Below, piece by piece: positions 27,301 to 36,700 of a stretch of DNA of 64,000 nucleotides. Source of the stretch: Cloacimonetes bacterium UBA6081. Lineage in GTDB: Bacteria; Cloacimonadota; Cloacimonadia; Cloacimonadales; Cloacimonadaceae. Numbering within the stretch: position 1 is the first letter of the stretch; the number at the start of each line of letters is the position of its first letter. The stretch is taken from positions 13,073-77,072 of the forward strand of contig DIXL01000034.1 of assembly GCA_002428685.1 (NCBI GenBank), read 5' to 3'. The notes beneath the pieces were generated by a model. The model saw nothing but the letters and a program-made list of their open reading frames with translations, was not told where the DNA came from and ran no database searches. The translations under genes were made by a program, and so were the position numbers.

Positions 27301-27920
27301 TGGATGCGGAAGTTCATACTACTGCCACAGCTTTTGCCTGGGATGGCGGATTGGTGCAAATGAGCCTGAATGGTGGAGAGTGGAACCAAATTACCCCCGT
27401 GGGCGGATACCCTTACCGGATCTATAATAACACCGCATCTCCCTTCTCTGCCAATACCTATGTTTATAGCGGCACTTTTAACTGGACGGAAGCCATATTT
27501 GAGCTTGGTTCCGTTACCGGCACTGCCCAATTCCGATTCGTTTTTGGCAGTGATGGCTATGTGGGAGGTGAAGGCTGGTACATTGATGATGTTCATATTA
27601 CTGGAATTGTGGATGCAACAGACTACGTATTGCCAACAGTTACCCAGGTTATGCTTCACGAAAACTACCCCAATCCCTTTAATCCAAGTACTTCGCTTAG
27701 TTTTAGTTTACCCACACAAATGCCTGTCCGCCTTGATATTTACAACGTTAAGGGGCAATTAGTTAACACACTAATAAATAGTCCATTACCCGCTGGAGAC
27801 CACACAGTGGTATGGAATGGTCTGGATAGCGGTAATCGCAGCGTATCCAGCGGAGTTTATTACTATCGGATCAAGACTACCCAGGGAGAGCAAACTCGCA
27901 AGATGTTGCTGTTAAAATGA
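24339..27920 (+). CDS. Secreted C25 (gingipain-like) cysteine protease with FlgD-like C-terminal sorting domain
   Basis: A 1193-residue extracellular protein. Order: signal peptide (MKHLIMLIVLLSVTVALIAG), a gingipain-type propeptide (about 20-190), the C25 catalytic region (about 205-570) with GVEYLIVLDGEKLSQWQPL, RYVLLAGDTDVIPHRGF, the catalytic His in HLGHSNTTYT (H449) and the nucleophile in FTQGCYSGSFDN (C485), then Ig/CARDB-like beta segments, a jelly-roll-like region with GEGWYIDDVHITG, and a last 75-residue tail NYPNPFNPSTSLSFSLP to SSGVYYYRIKTTQGEQTRKM. Such tails direct secretion or surface anchoring in FCB bacteria. The ATG at 24339 follows AAAGG; an earlier in-frame ATG at 24312 is less likely. 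Confidence 0.87.
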   Translation: MKHLIMLIVLLSVTVALIAGVSNSYSLTAPKISTDANFSYVSLENAQGWGEPGNPDLPWYGIKLLLPIGSEATKITVNRSLPTVYTLSKPLHPRQRQYPFSHKTLEAPTEPNDLIYGSNGVYPNQSDNGLTTAFLSGHPIACTAISPFEYEPLSGKLTFYQQLSVNISYELSARATEAQRLLKQDEFTANRLKKSVDNPETISINRNRETGVEYLIVLDGEKLSQWQPLQSFYEQRGRKVLMKPIGEIVASSAGSDTQEKLRNYIIGLYTTNPLRYVLLAGDTDVIPHRGFYVNMGTSSESDTDIPADMYYSCLDGNWNTDGDTYWGEMYEADFAAEFAIGRVCYNSDTEIGNFINKLMCYLITPIESEIKSAFFAGEWLWEGPTWGGDYMDEMIDGSSMHGYTTIGVPTDWNITTLYDRTYGAADSWGANEIRPLLSNGPNFVNHLGHSNTTYTMRLSNNQVSANTITNNGANHNFSTYFTQGCYSGSFDNRETSPGSYTSDCITEKMMSISTGPVAMIAHSRYGWGSQGSTDGASQYLHRQYNDAIFGEDILELGYTMVDSKIDNIPFISNTPVMYWVTYETNVFGDPAMMLWSNTPQYVSATLPTQWLVGVNSYQIITNAPFAEFILKRDGSTVVSTIADANGLISVSLLETLSPGVYQIYINAPNFYAYATSVTVSAAQMPYIVATAISYNDADGLYHTGETVNVNFWAKNVGMVNLDGNGTFTLSSSSPNIQILTGTVDFNAIASGDSVSIAMPLQFGIVGNYNDLARALLTFTASYASYTSQSTSIIALNAPQLDLVSYQINNPTMLINPGDSPSLSFSVLNNGSGNAYNPMLILFSESADVVLSAYELSLGPIGHNSTGNFPNAFSVQILPSADIGSNISIGYILGSENGDSVEGNFVIHIGLISYSFEPDFMGWETAVINPSFTNQWHRSNARNWTPDGVYSMKFGSTGTGTYSGSSYGALISPIMTVNPDCQLKFYHWMDAEVHTTATAFAWDGGLVQMSLNGGEWNQITPVGGYPYRIYNNTASPFSANTYVYSGTFNWTEAIFELGSVTGTAQFRFVFGSDGYVGGEGWYIDDVHITGIVDATDYVLPTVTQVMLHENYPNPFNPSTSLSFSLPTQMPVRLDIYNVKGQLVNTLINSPLPAGDHTVVWNGLDSGNRSVSSGVYYYRIKTTQGEQTRKMLLLK

Positions 27921-28627
27921 TCCAATTTTCTCCCAGTTCAAAAGTTATAGCACTTACCGGCTCAGGCATAAGTGCCGAATCGGGCATAAAGACTTTTCGC
28001 GATAGCGGTGGTTTGTGGGAAAACCACCGCATCGAGGATATAGCCTCGGTAGATGGATTCAACCGCAATTCGCTGAGGGTGTGGAACTTTTACAAACAAC
28101 GCTATACGGAAAGCCTTGACTGCCAGCCTAATCCGGGGCATTATGCTTTGGTGAAGCTGGAAGAATATCTGGGCAAAAACTTCACCCTGATTACGCAAAA
28201 CGTGGATGGCCTGCATGGCAAAGCCGGAAGTAAACATGTTTGGGAAATTCATGGAAGTTTACAACGCTGCTATTGCACTTCGTGCAAAGCGAAATATAAC
28301 ATGCAGGAAGTATTGAACGAACTGCCTACTCCCACATGTAAACTTTGCAACACCATCTTGCGTCCCGATATTATTTGGTTTGGTGAAATACCATATTTTT
28401 TGGCAGAGATAGAAACTGCCCTAAGAAACTGCGAATACCTGATTGTGGTTGGAACCAGCGGGATAGTTTATCCTGCTGCAGGTTTTGTGATGAGTGCTAA
28501 GTTGTTGGGAGCCATGACCATTGGTATAAATTTGGAAAAACCGGCCAACCTTAGCTTTATTGACGAATTTTACCAAGGCAAATCCGGAGATTTATTGCCC
28601 GAATTGGTGCAACAGTGGATTGCTTAG
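27917..28627 (+). CDS. Sirtuin-type NAD-dependent protein deacylase
   Basis: SIR2/CobB family enzyme removing acyl groups from lysines using NAD. 236 residues with ALTGSGISAESGIKTFRD (NAD site), ITQNVDGLHGKAGS, the catalytic His in WEIHGSLQ, zinc cysteines in CYCTSCKAKY and CKLCNTILRP, and VVGTSGIVYPAAGF. The Ala-Tyr-x-x-Arg motif of desuccinylases is not seen; the equivalent region reads VWNFYKQR, so the preferred acyl group is open. Its ATG overlaps the protease stop by four bases. Confidence 0.92.
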   Translation: MIQFSPSSKVIALTGSGISAESGIKTFRDSGGLWENHRIEDIASVDGFNRNSLRVWNFYKQRYTESLDCQPNPGHYALVKLEEYLGKNFTLITQNVDGLHGKAGSKHVWEIHGSLQRCYCTSCKAKYNMQEVLNELPTPTCKLCNTILRPDIIWFGEIPYFLAEIETALRNCEYLIVVGTSGIVYPAAGFVMSAKLLGAMTIGINLEKPANLSFIDEFYQGKSGDLLPELVQQWIA

Positions 28628-28732
28628 TCTCTGTATAAAGAAAATCATTGACTTCATCCCCCCTGCTTTATTAGTTGGGTTCAAGGGTTCATTGCCTGTT
28701 TAGTGGCGATTTTGTGAACCAAGGAGCTATGG

Positions 28733-30022
28733 ATGCGTAAGTTCATAATACTGATTTTGGCAATTGTGTGTATGGTTGGCGGGTGTAAAAGTGCTCTGAA
28801 TTCCGACAAGGTGAAAGTTACCTTCTGGCATGGGCTTAGCGGTCCGCTTGGCGATACCTTGAATGAAATGATCAGGGAATTCAACCGCACTCACGACGAT
28901 GTGGAAGTGGTGGCCAATCCCATTAGCAGCTATACTGCTCTTTCCCAAAAGTTGATGGCCTCTATCCAGGCAAAAAAGCAACCCGATATTGCCCAGGTAT
29001 TTGAATCATGGACATCCAAATACATCGAAGCAGGGGTGCTTTGCAGCTTTGAAGAACTAATGGCGGCAGATAAGGACTTCAGCAGCGAAAGCCTGAACGA
29101 TATCTATCCGGTGTTTTTAAAATCCAACACCTTTAATGACACCATCTATAGCTTTCCCTTTAACAAAAGCGTCCGGGCTTATTTTTATAACAAAGACGAA
29201 TTTTATCGCGCCGGTCTTGATCCCAACCATTTCCCTGCTAATTGGACAGAATTCCGGTCTTACTGCCAAAAAATGACCACAGACACCAATAAAGATGGTA
29301 AACCGGATAAGTTTGGCACAAATTTTAACGTGAATGAATGGCAGTTCGTAAATTTACTCCACCAATCCGGAGGCTCAATATTGGATGAGAAGGGAAATCC
29401 ACAGCTAAATAGTGCTCAGGGTGTGGAAGCTCTTAGTTTTGTCAGCGACCTGATAAATAAAGACAAAACCGTTTATTTAGTGCGCGAATTTGAGGGACAA
29501 AATGACTTTTTGGCCGGAATTGCCGCCATGTATGAAGGTTCCAGCGTCTCCATTACCCATATGCGTCAACAGCCCATCAATTTTAATATTGGCTATGCTC
29601 CGCTACCTATCCATAAAACAAATAAAAGCGCAGTCAGCGGGGCAAACATTGTAATTTTTAAAAGCGGAAACAAAGCCAGAGAACAAGCAGCCTGGAAGTT
29701 TATCAAATGGTTTACCGACACAGAGCAAACCGCCAAGTGGAGTGCTGCCACCTGCTATATGCCGGTGCGCAAAAGTGCCATGCAATCTCCCACTCTGGTA
29801 AACTTCTTAAAGGAATATCCCCAGTTTCAGGGTATTTATGACCAACTGGAAAATGCTGTGTATGAGCCTCAAATCCCTGCCTGGTTTAAAGCCAGACCAG
29901 AGCTGAAAGGTTTTTTGGAAAAGGCCATGCGTGGAAATTCCACTCCCAAAGAAGCCTTGGATGAAGCAAATGCCAAGTTCAAAGCCATTATTGCCGAGGA
30001 GCTATACGTAAAGAAATTGTGA
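28733..30022 (+). CDS. Sugar-type extracellular solute-binding lipoprotein (family 1)
   Basis: 429 residues. The N-terminus FIILILAIVCMVGGCKS is a lipoprotein signal with the lipobox MVGGC (C18). The mature part is an ABC family 1 binding protein: VKVTFWHGLSGPLGDTLNEM, INEF-like EMIREFNRTHDDVEVV, KQPDIAQVFESW, YSFPFNKSVRAYFYNKDEF, GGSILDEKGNPQLNS and AAMYEGSSVSI, resembling glycerol-3-phosphate/maltose-type binders. No permease or ATPase for it is nearby. Instead it is followed after 11 bases by a sensor phosphatase and a partner-switching set, so it may sense rather than import a ligand. AAGGAGCT precedes the ATG; a TTGACT box lies at 28648. Confidence 0.88.
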   Translation: MRKFIILILAIVCMVGGCKSALNSDKVKVTFWHGLSGPLGDTLNEMIREFNRTHDDVEVVANPISSYTALSQKLMASIQAKKQPDIAQVFESWTSKYIEAGVLCSFEELMAADKDFSSESLNDIYPVFLKSNTFNDTIYSFPFNKSVRAYFYNKDEFYRAGLDPNHFPANWTEFRSYCQKMTTDTNKDGKPDKFGTNFNVNEWQFVNLLHQSGGSILDEKGNPQLNSAQGVEALSFVSDLINKDKTVYLVREFEGQNDFLAGIAAMYEGSSVSITHMRQQPINFNIGYAPLPIHKTNKSAVSGANIVIFKSGNKAREQAAWKFIKWFTDTEQTAKWSAATCYMPVRKSAMQSPTLVNFLKEYPQFQGIYDQLENAVYEPQIPAWFKARPELKGFLEKAMRGNSTPKEALDEANAKFKAIIAEELYVKKL

Positions 30023-30032
30023 GTGTAACGTA

Positions 30033-31967
30033 GTGAAACAGGTTTTCAGCCCCAATACCAATATGGATACTCTAAAACCCCAAAGACCCATACTGCTAAA
30101 GCTGTTGCTTTCAATTCTTCTGCCTTTGTGCATTATCTATATTGTCATTTTGCTGGTTTCCTACAAGCTAAATCGCAACAACGCCGAAAAGAAGGCGGAG
30201 GACTATCTTAGCGAGCTTTGTGCCCACCATGCCTCTGTGTTGGATGGCAACCTGAAACAGGTTATGCGTCAAACAGAAAGCACCTCAGCCGCAATAAAAT
30301 TAATCCCCCAGCCGGATAGCCTTTCCTTAAGAGAATACCTACGTAAGAACGTTCAGGTAAATCCTTTCTTATCAGGCTTGGCTTTTGCCTTTGAGCCATA
30401 TCGCTATACCATAGAAAAACGGCTTTATTGCCCCTATCTTTGCCGCAAAGAATTTGACATTATCCCTTTGGATGTTGCTGATAGTTATGATTATACTTTG
30501 CAAGACTGGTATATAAATCCCACCTTGAAATTAGACGGCTATTGGACAGAGCCCTACCTTGGGGGAGCAAGCGGAATTTTAAATGCAACCTATACTTATC
30601 CTTCTTATAAAGAGGGCATTCTATATGGAGTAGCAGCAGCGGATTTGTCCCTAACCGAATTGACCAAGGAACTTGGCGAGCTAAAGTTACCCGATGCCTA
30701 TGTTTTTTTAGTTAGCAAAAAAGGCAATTTTATTGCCCATCCCAAGCAAGATTGGATTTTGAAGCAAAGCCTTGTCAGCGTGTCCGATAGTCTTGCTCCA
30801 GAGCTGAAGAATCTAAATTCCATAATGGGAAAATCACCAAGCGGTATCTTAAAAACCAGCTCAGTAATAGGCAAAACTTGGATTGTTTATCGCCAAATAC
30901 CTGCCACAGGCTGGACTTTTGCCGCAGTCTTAAGCGAAAAAGGTGTTTTAGCGGCAGTTCACAAACAGTTGCTTACTCAGCTTGGACTGATGCTTTTGGG
31001 CTTGGCTATCATCATATTTTTCATCATCGCCTCAGCCATAAATATTACCAAACCTATCAGCCTGCTTAGCTCTCATGCCCATCAAATTGCCCAAGGTGAT
31101 TTGGATACTCTGCTTCCAGAAAGCGGCGGCAGGGATGAGCTTAGTGCTTTGAGCGTAGATTTTAACACCATGACGAAAGAGCTAAAAGAGCAAATTGCTC
31201 AAACCAAAGCCATGGCGATTGCCACAGCGAGAGTGGAAAGCGAACTAAGCATTGCGCGCAACATCCAACAATCCCTTTTACCCCATGTGTTTCCCCCTTT
31301 TCCTCAACGCAAGGAGTTTTCGCTATTTGCCCAAATGATCCCAGCCCGTGAAGTTGCCGGCGATTTCTTCGATTTCTTCTTTTTAGACCCTACGCATTTG
31401 GTTCTAATCATTGCCGATGTCTCCGGCAAAGGCATTCCTGCTGCTTTGTTTATGGCAGTAACACGCACTTTACTAAAAACTGCCTGCGAGGCAAATACAA
31501 CCCCCTCGGAGGCATTGAACAAGGTGAATAACGTGCTTAGCATGGATAACGACAATTGCATGTTCACAACTCTCTTTATCGGGATTTATAACGTGTTGTC
31601 AGGACAGCTTTGCTATGCCAATGCAGGGCACTTAACACCCTTGCTTTTTGCACCGGATGGCAGTTTCACCTGTCTGCAAAGCTTTGGTGATCCAGCTTTG
31701 GGCATTTTGGAAGAGCATCAGTATCATGAAGCCTGCACAATTTTGAATATAGATGACCGCTTAGTGCTTTACACAGATGGAGTTAGCGAAGCCCAGGATG
31801 CAGATGACAACCTCTATGGTATGGAACGTTTCATCGGTTTGCTTAATTTGACTCTGAATCAACCGTTCGAAGAGGTGCAGCGCGTGATTCAGGAAGACCT
31901 TTTCACTTACCAAAATGGCGAATTGGCTGATGATATCACTATGCTCTTCTTTAGCAGGAAACAATGA
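30033..31967 (+). CDS. Cache-HAMP-SpoIIE sensor phosphatase (PP2C type)
   Basis: 644-residue inner-membrane receptor. Helix 1 is at about 20-45 (PILLKLLLSILLPLCIIYIV); an extracytoplasmic Cache-like domain spans about 50-305; helix 2 (LGLMLLGLAIIIFFIIASAI) is followed by a HAMP domain (NITKPISLLSSHAHQIAQGD) and the linker ESELSIARNIQQSLLPHVFP that precedes the SpoIIE/PP2C domain. Metal-binding Asp motifs are present: IADVSGKGIPAALFMA, LYTDGVSEAQDADDNLYG and LADDITMLFF. Such RsbU-like phosphatases dephosphorylate a STAS antagonist, here probably the product of 32385-32717. The start is a GTG at 30033; ATG 30063 is possible. Four-base overlap with the next gene. Confidence 0.88.
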   Translation: MKQVFSPNTNMDTLKPQRPILLKLLLSILLPLCIIYIVILLVSYKLNRNNAEKKAEDYLSELCAHHASVLDGNLKQVMRQTESTSAAIKLIPQPDSLSLREYLRKNVQVNPFLSGLAFAFEPYRYTIEKRLYCPYLCRKEFDIIPLDVADSYDYTLQDWYINPTLKLDGYWTEPYLGGASGILNATYTYPSYKEGILYGVAAADLSLTELTKELGELKLPDAYVFLVSKKGNFIAHPKQDWILKQSLVSVSDSLAPELKNLNSIMGKSPSGILKTSSVIGKTWIVYRQIPATGWTFAAVLSEKGVLAAVHKQLLTQLGLMLLGLAIIIFFIIASAINITKPISLLSSHAHQIAQGDLDTLLPESGGRDELSALSVDFNTMTKELKEQIAQTKAMAIATARVESELSIARNIQQSLLPHVFPPFPQRKEFSLFAQMIPAREVAGDFFDFFFLDPTHLVLIIADVSGKGIPAALFMAVTRTLLKTACEANTTPSEALNKVNNVLSMDNDNCMFTTLFIGIYNVLSGQLCYANAGHLTPLLFAPDGSFTCLQSFGDPALGILEEHQYHEACTILNIDDRLVLYTDGVSEAQDADDNLYGMERFIGLLNLTLNQPFEEVQRVIQEDLFTYQNGELADDITMLFFSRKQ

Positions 31968-32404
31968 AAACCTATACAATCAAGCTTCGTCCCAATCTGT
32001 CAGAGCTGGAAAGCCTATTCACCTGGCTGGAGACAATTCCTCTACCGCAATATGTTGCGCCTCAGCCGGTTGCCTTGATCTGCGAAGAAGTTTTTTGCAA
32101 TATTGTTACCCATGCCTATGATAGCTTTTCCGATCCGCTAAATAGAGATATTGAAGTCCGCATATATTTTTCGGATGAGATGTTCGTACTCAAGTTTAGC
32201 GATTTTGGGCTTCCTTTTACCAGCGGGGAAAACAAGGAAAAGCTAAGTTCCCAAAGCCTGGAAGACCGCCCTCTGGGGGGAGTTGGCTGGCCTTTGATTC
32301 GTCATTTTTCGGATGAGGTGCAATACCAAACCCGTAACGACAACAATATTTTAACCATTAAAAAGCTAAATCAAGGAGTAAAACATGGAAATAACCACGA
32401 ATAG
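31964..32404 (+). CDS. RsbW-like serine kinase / anti-sigma-type ATPase
   Basis: 146-residue GHKL ATPase of the anti-sigma kinase type (HATPase_c_2). Motifs: ALICEEVFCNIVTHAY (N box with Glu and Asn), VLKFSDFGLPFTSG (G1 box, D-x-G) and RPLGGVGWPLIRHFSDEVQY (G2 box). In partner-switching systems such a kinase phosphorylates a STAS protein and, when free, binds a target. It overlaps both neighbours (four and 20 bases). No sigma factor gene is present, so the target here is unknown. Confidence 0.87.
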   Translation: MKTYTIKLRPNLSELESLFTWLETIPLPQYVAPQPVALICEEVFCNIVTHAYDSFSDPLNRDIEVRIYFSDEMFVLKFSDFGLPFTSGENKEKLSSQSLEDRPLGGVGWPLIRHFSDEVQYQTRNDNNILTIKKLNQGVKHGNNHE

Positions 32405-32717
32405 TATCAATGATGCCACGATTGTAGCAATCAATGGCAAATTGGATGCACTCACCTGTGGAAATGTGGAAACCGCCCTGGCGCAATTGATAGATAGCGG
32501 AAAAACCAGTTTGGTGATAGATTTTACCGAGCTTAGCTACATCAGCAGCGCGGGCTTGAGAATTTTGCTAAAGACGGCCAAGCAACTTAAAGGAATCAAC
32601 GGCAGCCTCGTGCTTTGCTGTATGAAGGATTTCATTAAAGAAGTGTTTGATGTGTCTGGCTTTAGCAGTATTATTCCAATTACGGATACTGTGGAAAATG
32701 CCCTCCAGTTACGATAG
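32385..32717 (+). CDS. STAS-domain anti-anti-sigma factor (SpoIIAA/RsbV-like)
   Basis: 110-residue single STAS domain: ATIVAINGKLDALTCGNVET at the N-terminus, then VIDFTELSYISSAGLRILLK holding the phosphorylatable Ser (second or third residue of YISSAG), and GSLVLCCMKDFIKEVFDVSG. Expected to switch between the RsbW-like kinase upstream and the SpoIIE phosphatase. AAGGAGTAAAAC precedes the ATG, which lies inside the end of the kinase gene. Confidence 0.93.
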   Translation: MEITTNSINDATIVAINGKLDALTCGNVETALAQLIDSGKTSLVIDFTELSYISSAGLRILLKTAKQLKGINGSLVLCCMKDFIKEVFDVSGFSSIIPITDTVENALQLR

Positions 32718-32726
32718 GAGAAAACG

Positions 32727-33371
32727 ATGCTAAACTGTGCGGAAGAGCTAATCCTTTTGGCCATAGACGATGAAAGTGGCGCATTTTACCGGATGACGAA
32801 TGTAAATTTTAACCTTGCTTTGGTGGGGGCTTTGTTAATGGATTTAGCCCTCAGAAACCGCCTGGATGCAGATTTGAGCCACATCTATGTAATAGACAAA
32901 ACCCCAACCGGTGATCCTTATCTGGATCAAATTTTGCTCACCATCAGTTCTCCCGATGCCAGCGGAGATACTGCCACTCTGGTGCGCCAGCTATATAACA
33001 ACCTTGAGCTGCTTAGAGACAAGCTGCTAAAGAGTCTGGAAGAAAAGGGCGTGATCCGGGTTACCGAAAGCAAAGTCCTCTGGCTGTTCAAACAGCGTAG
33101 ATATCCTGTGATAGACAACCGCGAAGAAAAAGAAGTGCTCTCGCGCATCAGAGAAACAGTAACAACCGATGTAATCCCCGAGCCGAAAGATGTAGTACTT
33201 ATTTCTCTGCTTTACACCTGTGATCTGATGGATAAGATTTTTACCAAAGAAGAACTTCATAAGCATCAAAAGCGCATTGAGATAATTCAAAAGATGGATC
33301 TCATCAGCCATGCTGTCAATCGTATCATCGGCGAAGTGCAAGTGATGATTAATTCGGCTTTCATTACATAA
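32727..33371 (+). CDS. GPP34 (GOLPH3/Vps74-like) family protein
   Basis: 214 residues, soluble, mostly helical. The start AEELILLAIDDESGAF, then NFNLALVGALLMDLALRNRL, the basic YPVIDNREEKEVLSRIRETV after a short WLFKQRR, and DVVLISLLYTCDLMDKIFTK are the hallmarks of the GPP34 fold. In eukaryotes these proteins bind PI4P and retain Golgi enzymes; bacterial members are known mainly in actinobacteria and have no settled role. Here it ends a partner-switching operon, nine bases after the STAS gene with AGGAGAAAACG as ribosome-binding site, so it may be the regulated output. Confidence 0.85.
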   Translation: MLNCAEELILLAIDDESGAFYRMTNVNFNLALVGALLMDLALRNRLDADLSHIYVIDKTPTGDPYLDQILLTISSPDASGDTATLVRQLYNNLELLRDKLLKSLEEKGVIRVTESKVLWLFKQRRYPVIDNREEKEVLSRIRETVTTDVIPEPKDVVLISLLYTCDLMDKIFTKEELHKHQKRIEIIQKMDLISHAVNRIIGEVQVMINSAFIT

Positions 33372-33427
33372 TATTTCAGCTTTTGCTTGACTTATAACCT
33401 GCGTATAAGATTTTTGCATCACTGTGA

Positions 33428-33503
33428 GCGGGCATAGCTCAGTTGGTAGAGCATTAGCTTCCCAAGCTGAGGGTCGCGGGTTCGAGTCCCGTTGCCCGCT
33501 CCA
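33428..33503 (+). tRNA. tRNA-Gly (anticodon CCC)
   Basis: Cloverleaf of 76 bases: acceptor GCGGGCA/TGCCCGC, D arm AGCTCAGTTGGTAGAGC, anticodon stem TTAGC/GCTGA with loop TTCCCAA (anticodon CCC), T arm with GGGTTCGAGTCCC, discriminator T and an encoded CCA at 33501-33503. A TATAAG box sits at 33404-33409. It stands alone, downstream of the GPP34 gene. Confidence 0.95.
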
Positions 33504-33555
33504 TTATCTCATCGGAACAATGCTCTTTTTTTTTGATAAAAACTCCCCACACACT

Positions 33556-33672
33556 CTCCTTGCTTGCTTAGTCTCTCTCTTATCACCTGCAATCCTGCCG
33601 AACAGCTCCCGAACTTAGTTCAGGAAGTGTGCGGGAAATAAGTTGCCGGGAAGCCAGTAGGTGAGCAAGGAA
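33556..33672. repeat. Palindromic dispersed element (family C), copy after tRNA-Gly
   Basis: Left end CTCCTTGCTTGCTTAGTC at 33556, right end AGGTGAGCAAGGA at 33672, and an inner palindromic CCCGAACTTAGTTCAGG. It resembles the copies at 24068-24183 and 43070-43186. It follows the tRNA and an uninterrupted run of T at 33523-33534. It may work as a terminator or be a non-autonomous mobile element. Confidence 0.55.
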
Positions 33673-33774
33673 GAAGCTTGTCCTGCCTCCCCAGCGCACA
33701 ACCAGAAAATCTGTGCTTGACATAAAAGGGGTATTTTTGATTTTAAGCTTACAAGAATAGGAGATGCAATACAG

Positions 33775-36700
33775 ATGAACGAATTACAAGATTTCATTAG
33801 CCGATACCGGCGTCAGATAAACCTCCGCTTTACCCTGCAAGCCTTGCTAAATAGCTTGGTAGGCTTTGTTATGGGTTTGCATCTGTATTATATCTTGTGG
33901 CTGAATATTGATACCCAGTCTGCTGCCTTGATCTATGCAAACATCGGCATTCGAGCTTGCATTGCGTTGGTAATTATCTACTTTTTGTGGCAAGGATACC
34001 GTAGATTTTGGGATAAGCTGTTGGTGGCCAGGTTTTTTGACAGGCAAAGCGAACATAATGACGACCTGTTTCAAAACACTCTGGAGCTGGCGAATAAAGA
34101 AGGCGAAACAATTATTGTCCGGGCTTTGGGCTCGCAAGCAAAACAGCGGCTTGAACAACAGCAATACAGAATCCCACCTCTTTTCCCCTCTTGGTTGGTG
34201 TTTGGCTTGCTGTTCCTACTTTTGGGAATAGGAAGCATCTGGGCTATGTCAATTGACGATTTTCAGTTGGCTTTCCGGCAATTTTACACAAACAAACGGC
34301 AAGAAATTGTCTATAAAGACTTTATAGAACTAAGCCCCGGCAACCTGCTTATCGGACGCAATCAGGGCATAGAAATCAAGATTCTGAATCCCGAACCCCG
34401 TTTAAAGCACAGGCTTTTTTACCGCATTGATAAACAGTGGCGCGAATTGGGCTTGGCAGGAAACAGCTATATCTTTAACCGGATGGAAAATAGCATTGAA
34501 TACTATGCCGAAAACGAGGTGTGCAAATCGGCTATTTACAAGATCACGGTATTGGATGAACCAATTGCCAAACAGTGGTGGGTGGAATACAATCCCCCTG
34601 CCTACACTGGTTTGCCGGCCTGGACAGATACGCTTGGCTATGGTAATATTGAAGCCCTTAAGCATAGCAAGGTAAAGCTTTCCATCACCACAAACATCCC
34701 CGTGGAAAACGCAGTCATGGTGTTTGATGATGCCAAACGCATTCAAATGCAAGCCCTTGATAAACAAAGCTACATAACGCAGCTTAGCATCACTGCTCCG
34801 CATACCTGGTATTTGGAATTGACTGATGCTTTGGGACGCAAAAGCAAACCGGAAGAAAAGAGCATAAAGCTTTTGGCAGATAACCCTCCGGAGATTAGAA
34901 TCAGCTTTCCCGGTGAGGACATAACCCTGAATCAAAATATGCTGTTACCGCTGATTATTAATACAGATGATGATTTTGGATTGCGTAACTTATCCTTGCA
35001 CTATCAAATACAGGCCAGCGAAATCCGAACCCTGAATGTGCAAAGCGTTATCGCCGGTAAGATGTATGCCACAGAATTTCTGTTGGATTTTAAAGAGGCC
35101 GACCTTTTCCCTGGAGACGTAGTTACTTATTGGGCATCGGTTTATGACAATTCTCCCGATCAGCAAAAAGCTGAAAGCACCAAGTTTAAGGCACGGTTCC
35201 CTTCCATAGAAGAGATTTATAAGGAAATTGAGCGGCAGGAACAATCCAAGAAAAACGAACTGGAAACAGCTCTGAACAAATCCAAAGACCTGCAAAAGGA
35301 TTTTGAGGATAAACGCAGGGAGCTTTTGAAGCAAGATACTCCCAAATGGGAAGATAAAAAACAGCTTGAAAAGATGCTTTCTGAGCAGGAAAAGCTTTCT
35401 CAGCAAGTGCAAAACGTGGCGGAGAACTATCAAAACCTGATAGAAAAGATGCAAGCGAATGACACCCTTTCACCGGAAACTTTGCAGAAAATGCAGAAGA
35501 TTCAAGAACTGATGCAAGAAATAAGTAACGAACAACTGCAAGAAGCCATGAAAAAGTTTGAGAATGCGCTGCAAAACGTTAAACCCGAAGACCTGAAGAA
35601 AGCCATGGAAAACTTCAAATTCTCGATGGAAGATTTTGCCAAAAAGATAGAACAAACCTTGCAACTTTTGGAAAGCATAAAAAAAGAACAAGCCATGCAA
35701 AAGGCTTTGCAGATATCCGAAGAAATGGAAAAGATGCAAAAGAACCTCAGCGACCGCACCATGGATGACAAAAAAGACAATAAAGAACTGGCCGCTGATC
35801 AAAAAAAGATTGCTGATACCTATGACAAGCTAAAGGAAGAACTGGATAAGATATCAGATATGCTCAGCTCTCCCAAAGATAGTGAAGCTAAAAAGCAACT
35901 GAATGAACTGCAACAAGATATGAAGAATAGCGAACTCCAAAAAGATATGCAAAATAGTCAGAAATCGCTGGAGCAAAATCAACGCAGCCAAAGCCAGGGT
36001 GAACAGAAAAAAGCCATGGAAAAAATGCGCCGCTTTTCGATGAAGCTTGGACAGATGAAGAATTCGATGAGCTCTGGCAATCAACAGCAAACCATGCAGG
36101 CAATTCAAACCGCCATTCGCGAATTGCTTATCTTTTCCAAAAAGCATGAAGCTACTACAGCGCGGTATCGCAATGATCCCTATGCAATTGTGCAGGATTT
36201 GATTGCCCACTCTGAAGGGATGCAAATATCTTTAAACAAGCTGTTTAGCGAAGGGCAGGTTCTGATGATTGTGCCGCCTAAGTTTTTTATAGATTTAACG
36301 GATACGAACCGGAGCTATCTGGATGCCTTTAATAGCATTAACGAAAACCAGTATTACTACTTGCCAAATCACCTGGCCGGCATTCAAAAGGGAATTAACC
36401 TGATGGTTTACGATCTGATGCAAGCCCTGCAAAATGCATCATCCGGTGGTGGGGGTGGCAGCGGAGGAATGCAATCTCTAATGAAGATGCTGGAGCAAAT
36501 GGGTCAGGAACAAATGGCGATGAACATGCTAACCGAACAATTGATGATGCAAATGCAGAACCAAGGCGGAAGAATGGACAGTGCTATGCAACAACAGATT
36601 CAAAAGCTGGCACAGGACCAGGAACGCCTGGCCGAGAACCTTAAACGCGCCTTGCAAAACAGTCCGGAAGCCCAAAAACAAGGAAACGCCATCAAACAGC

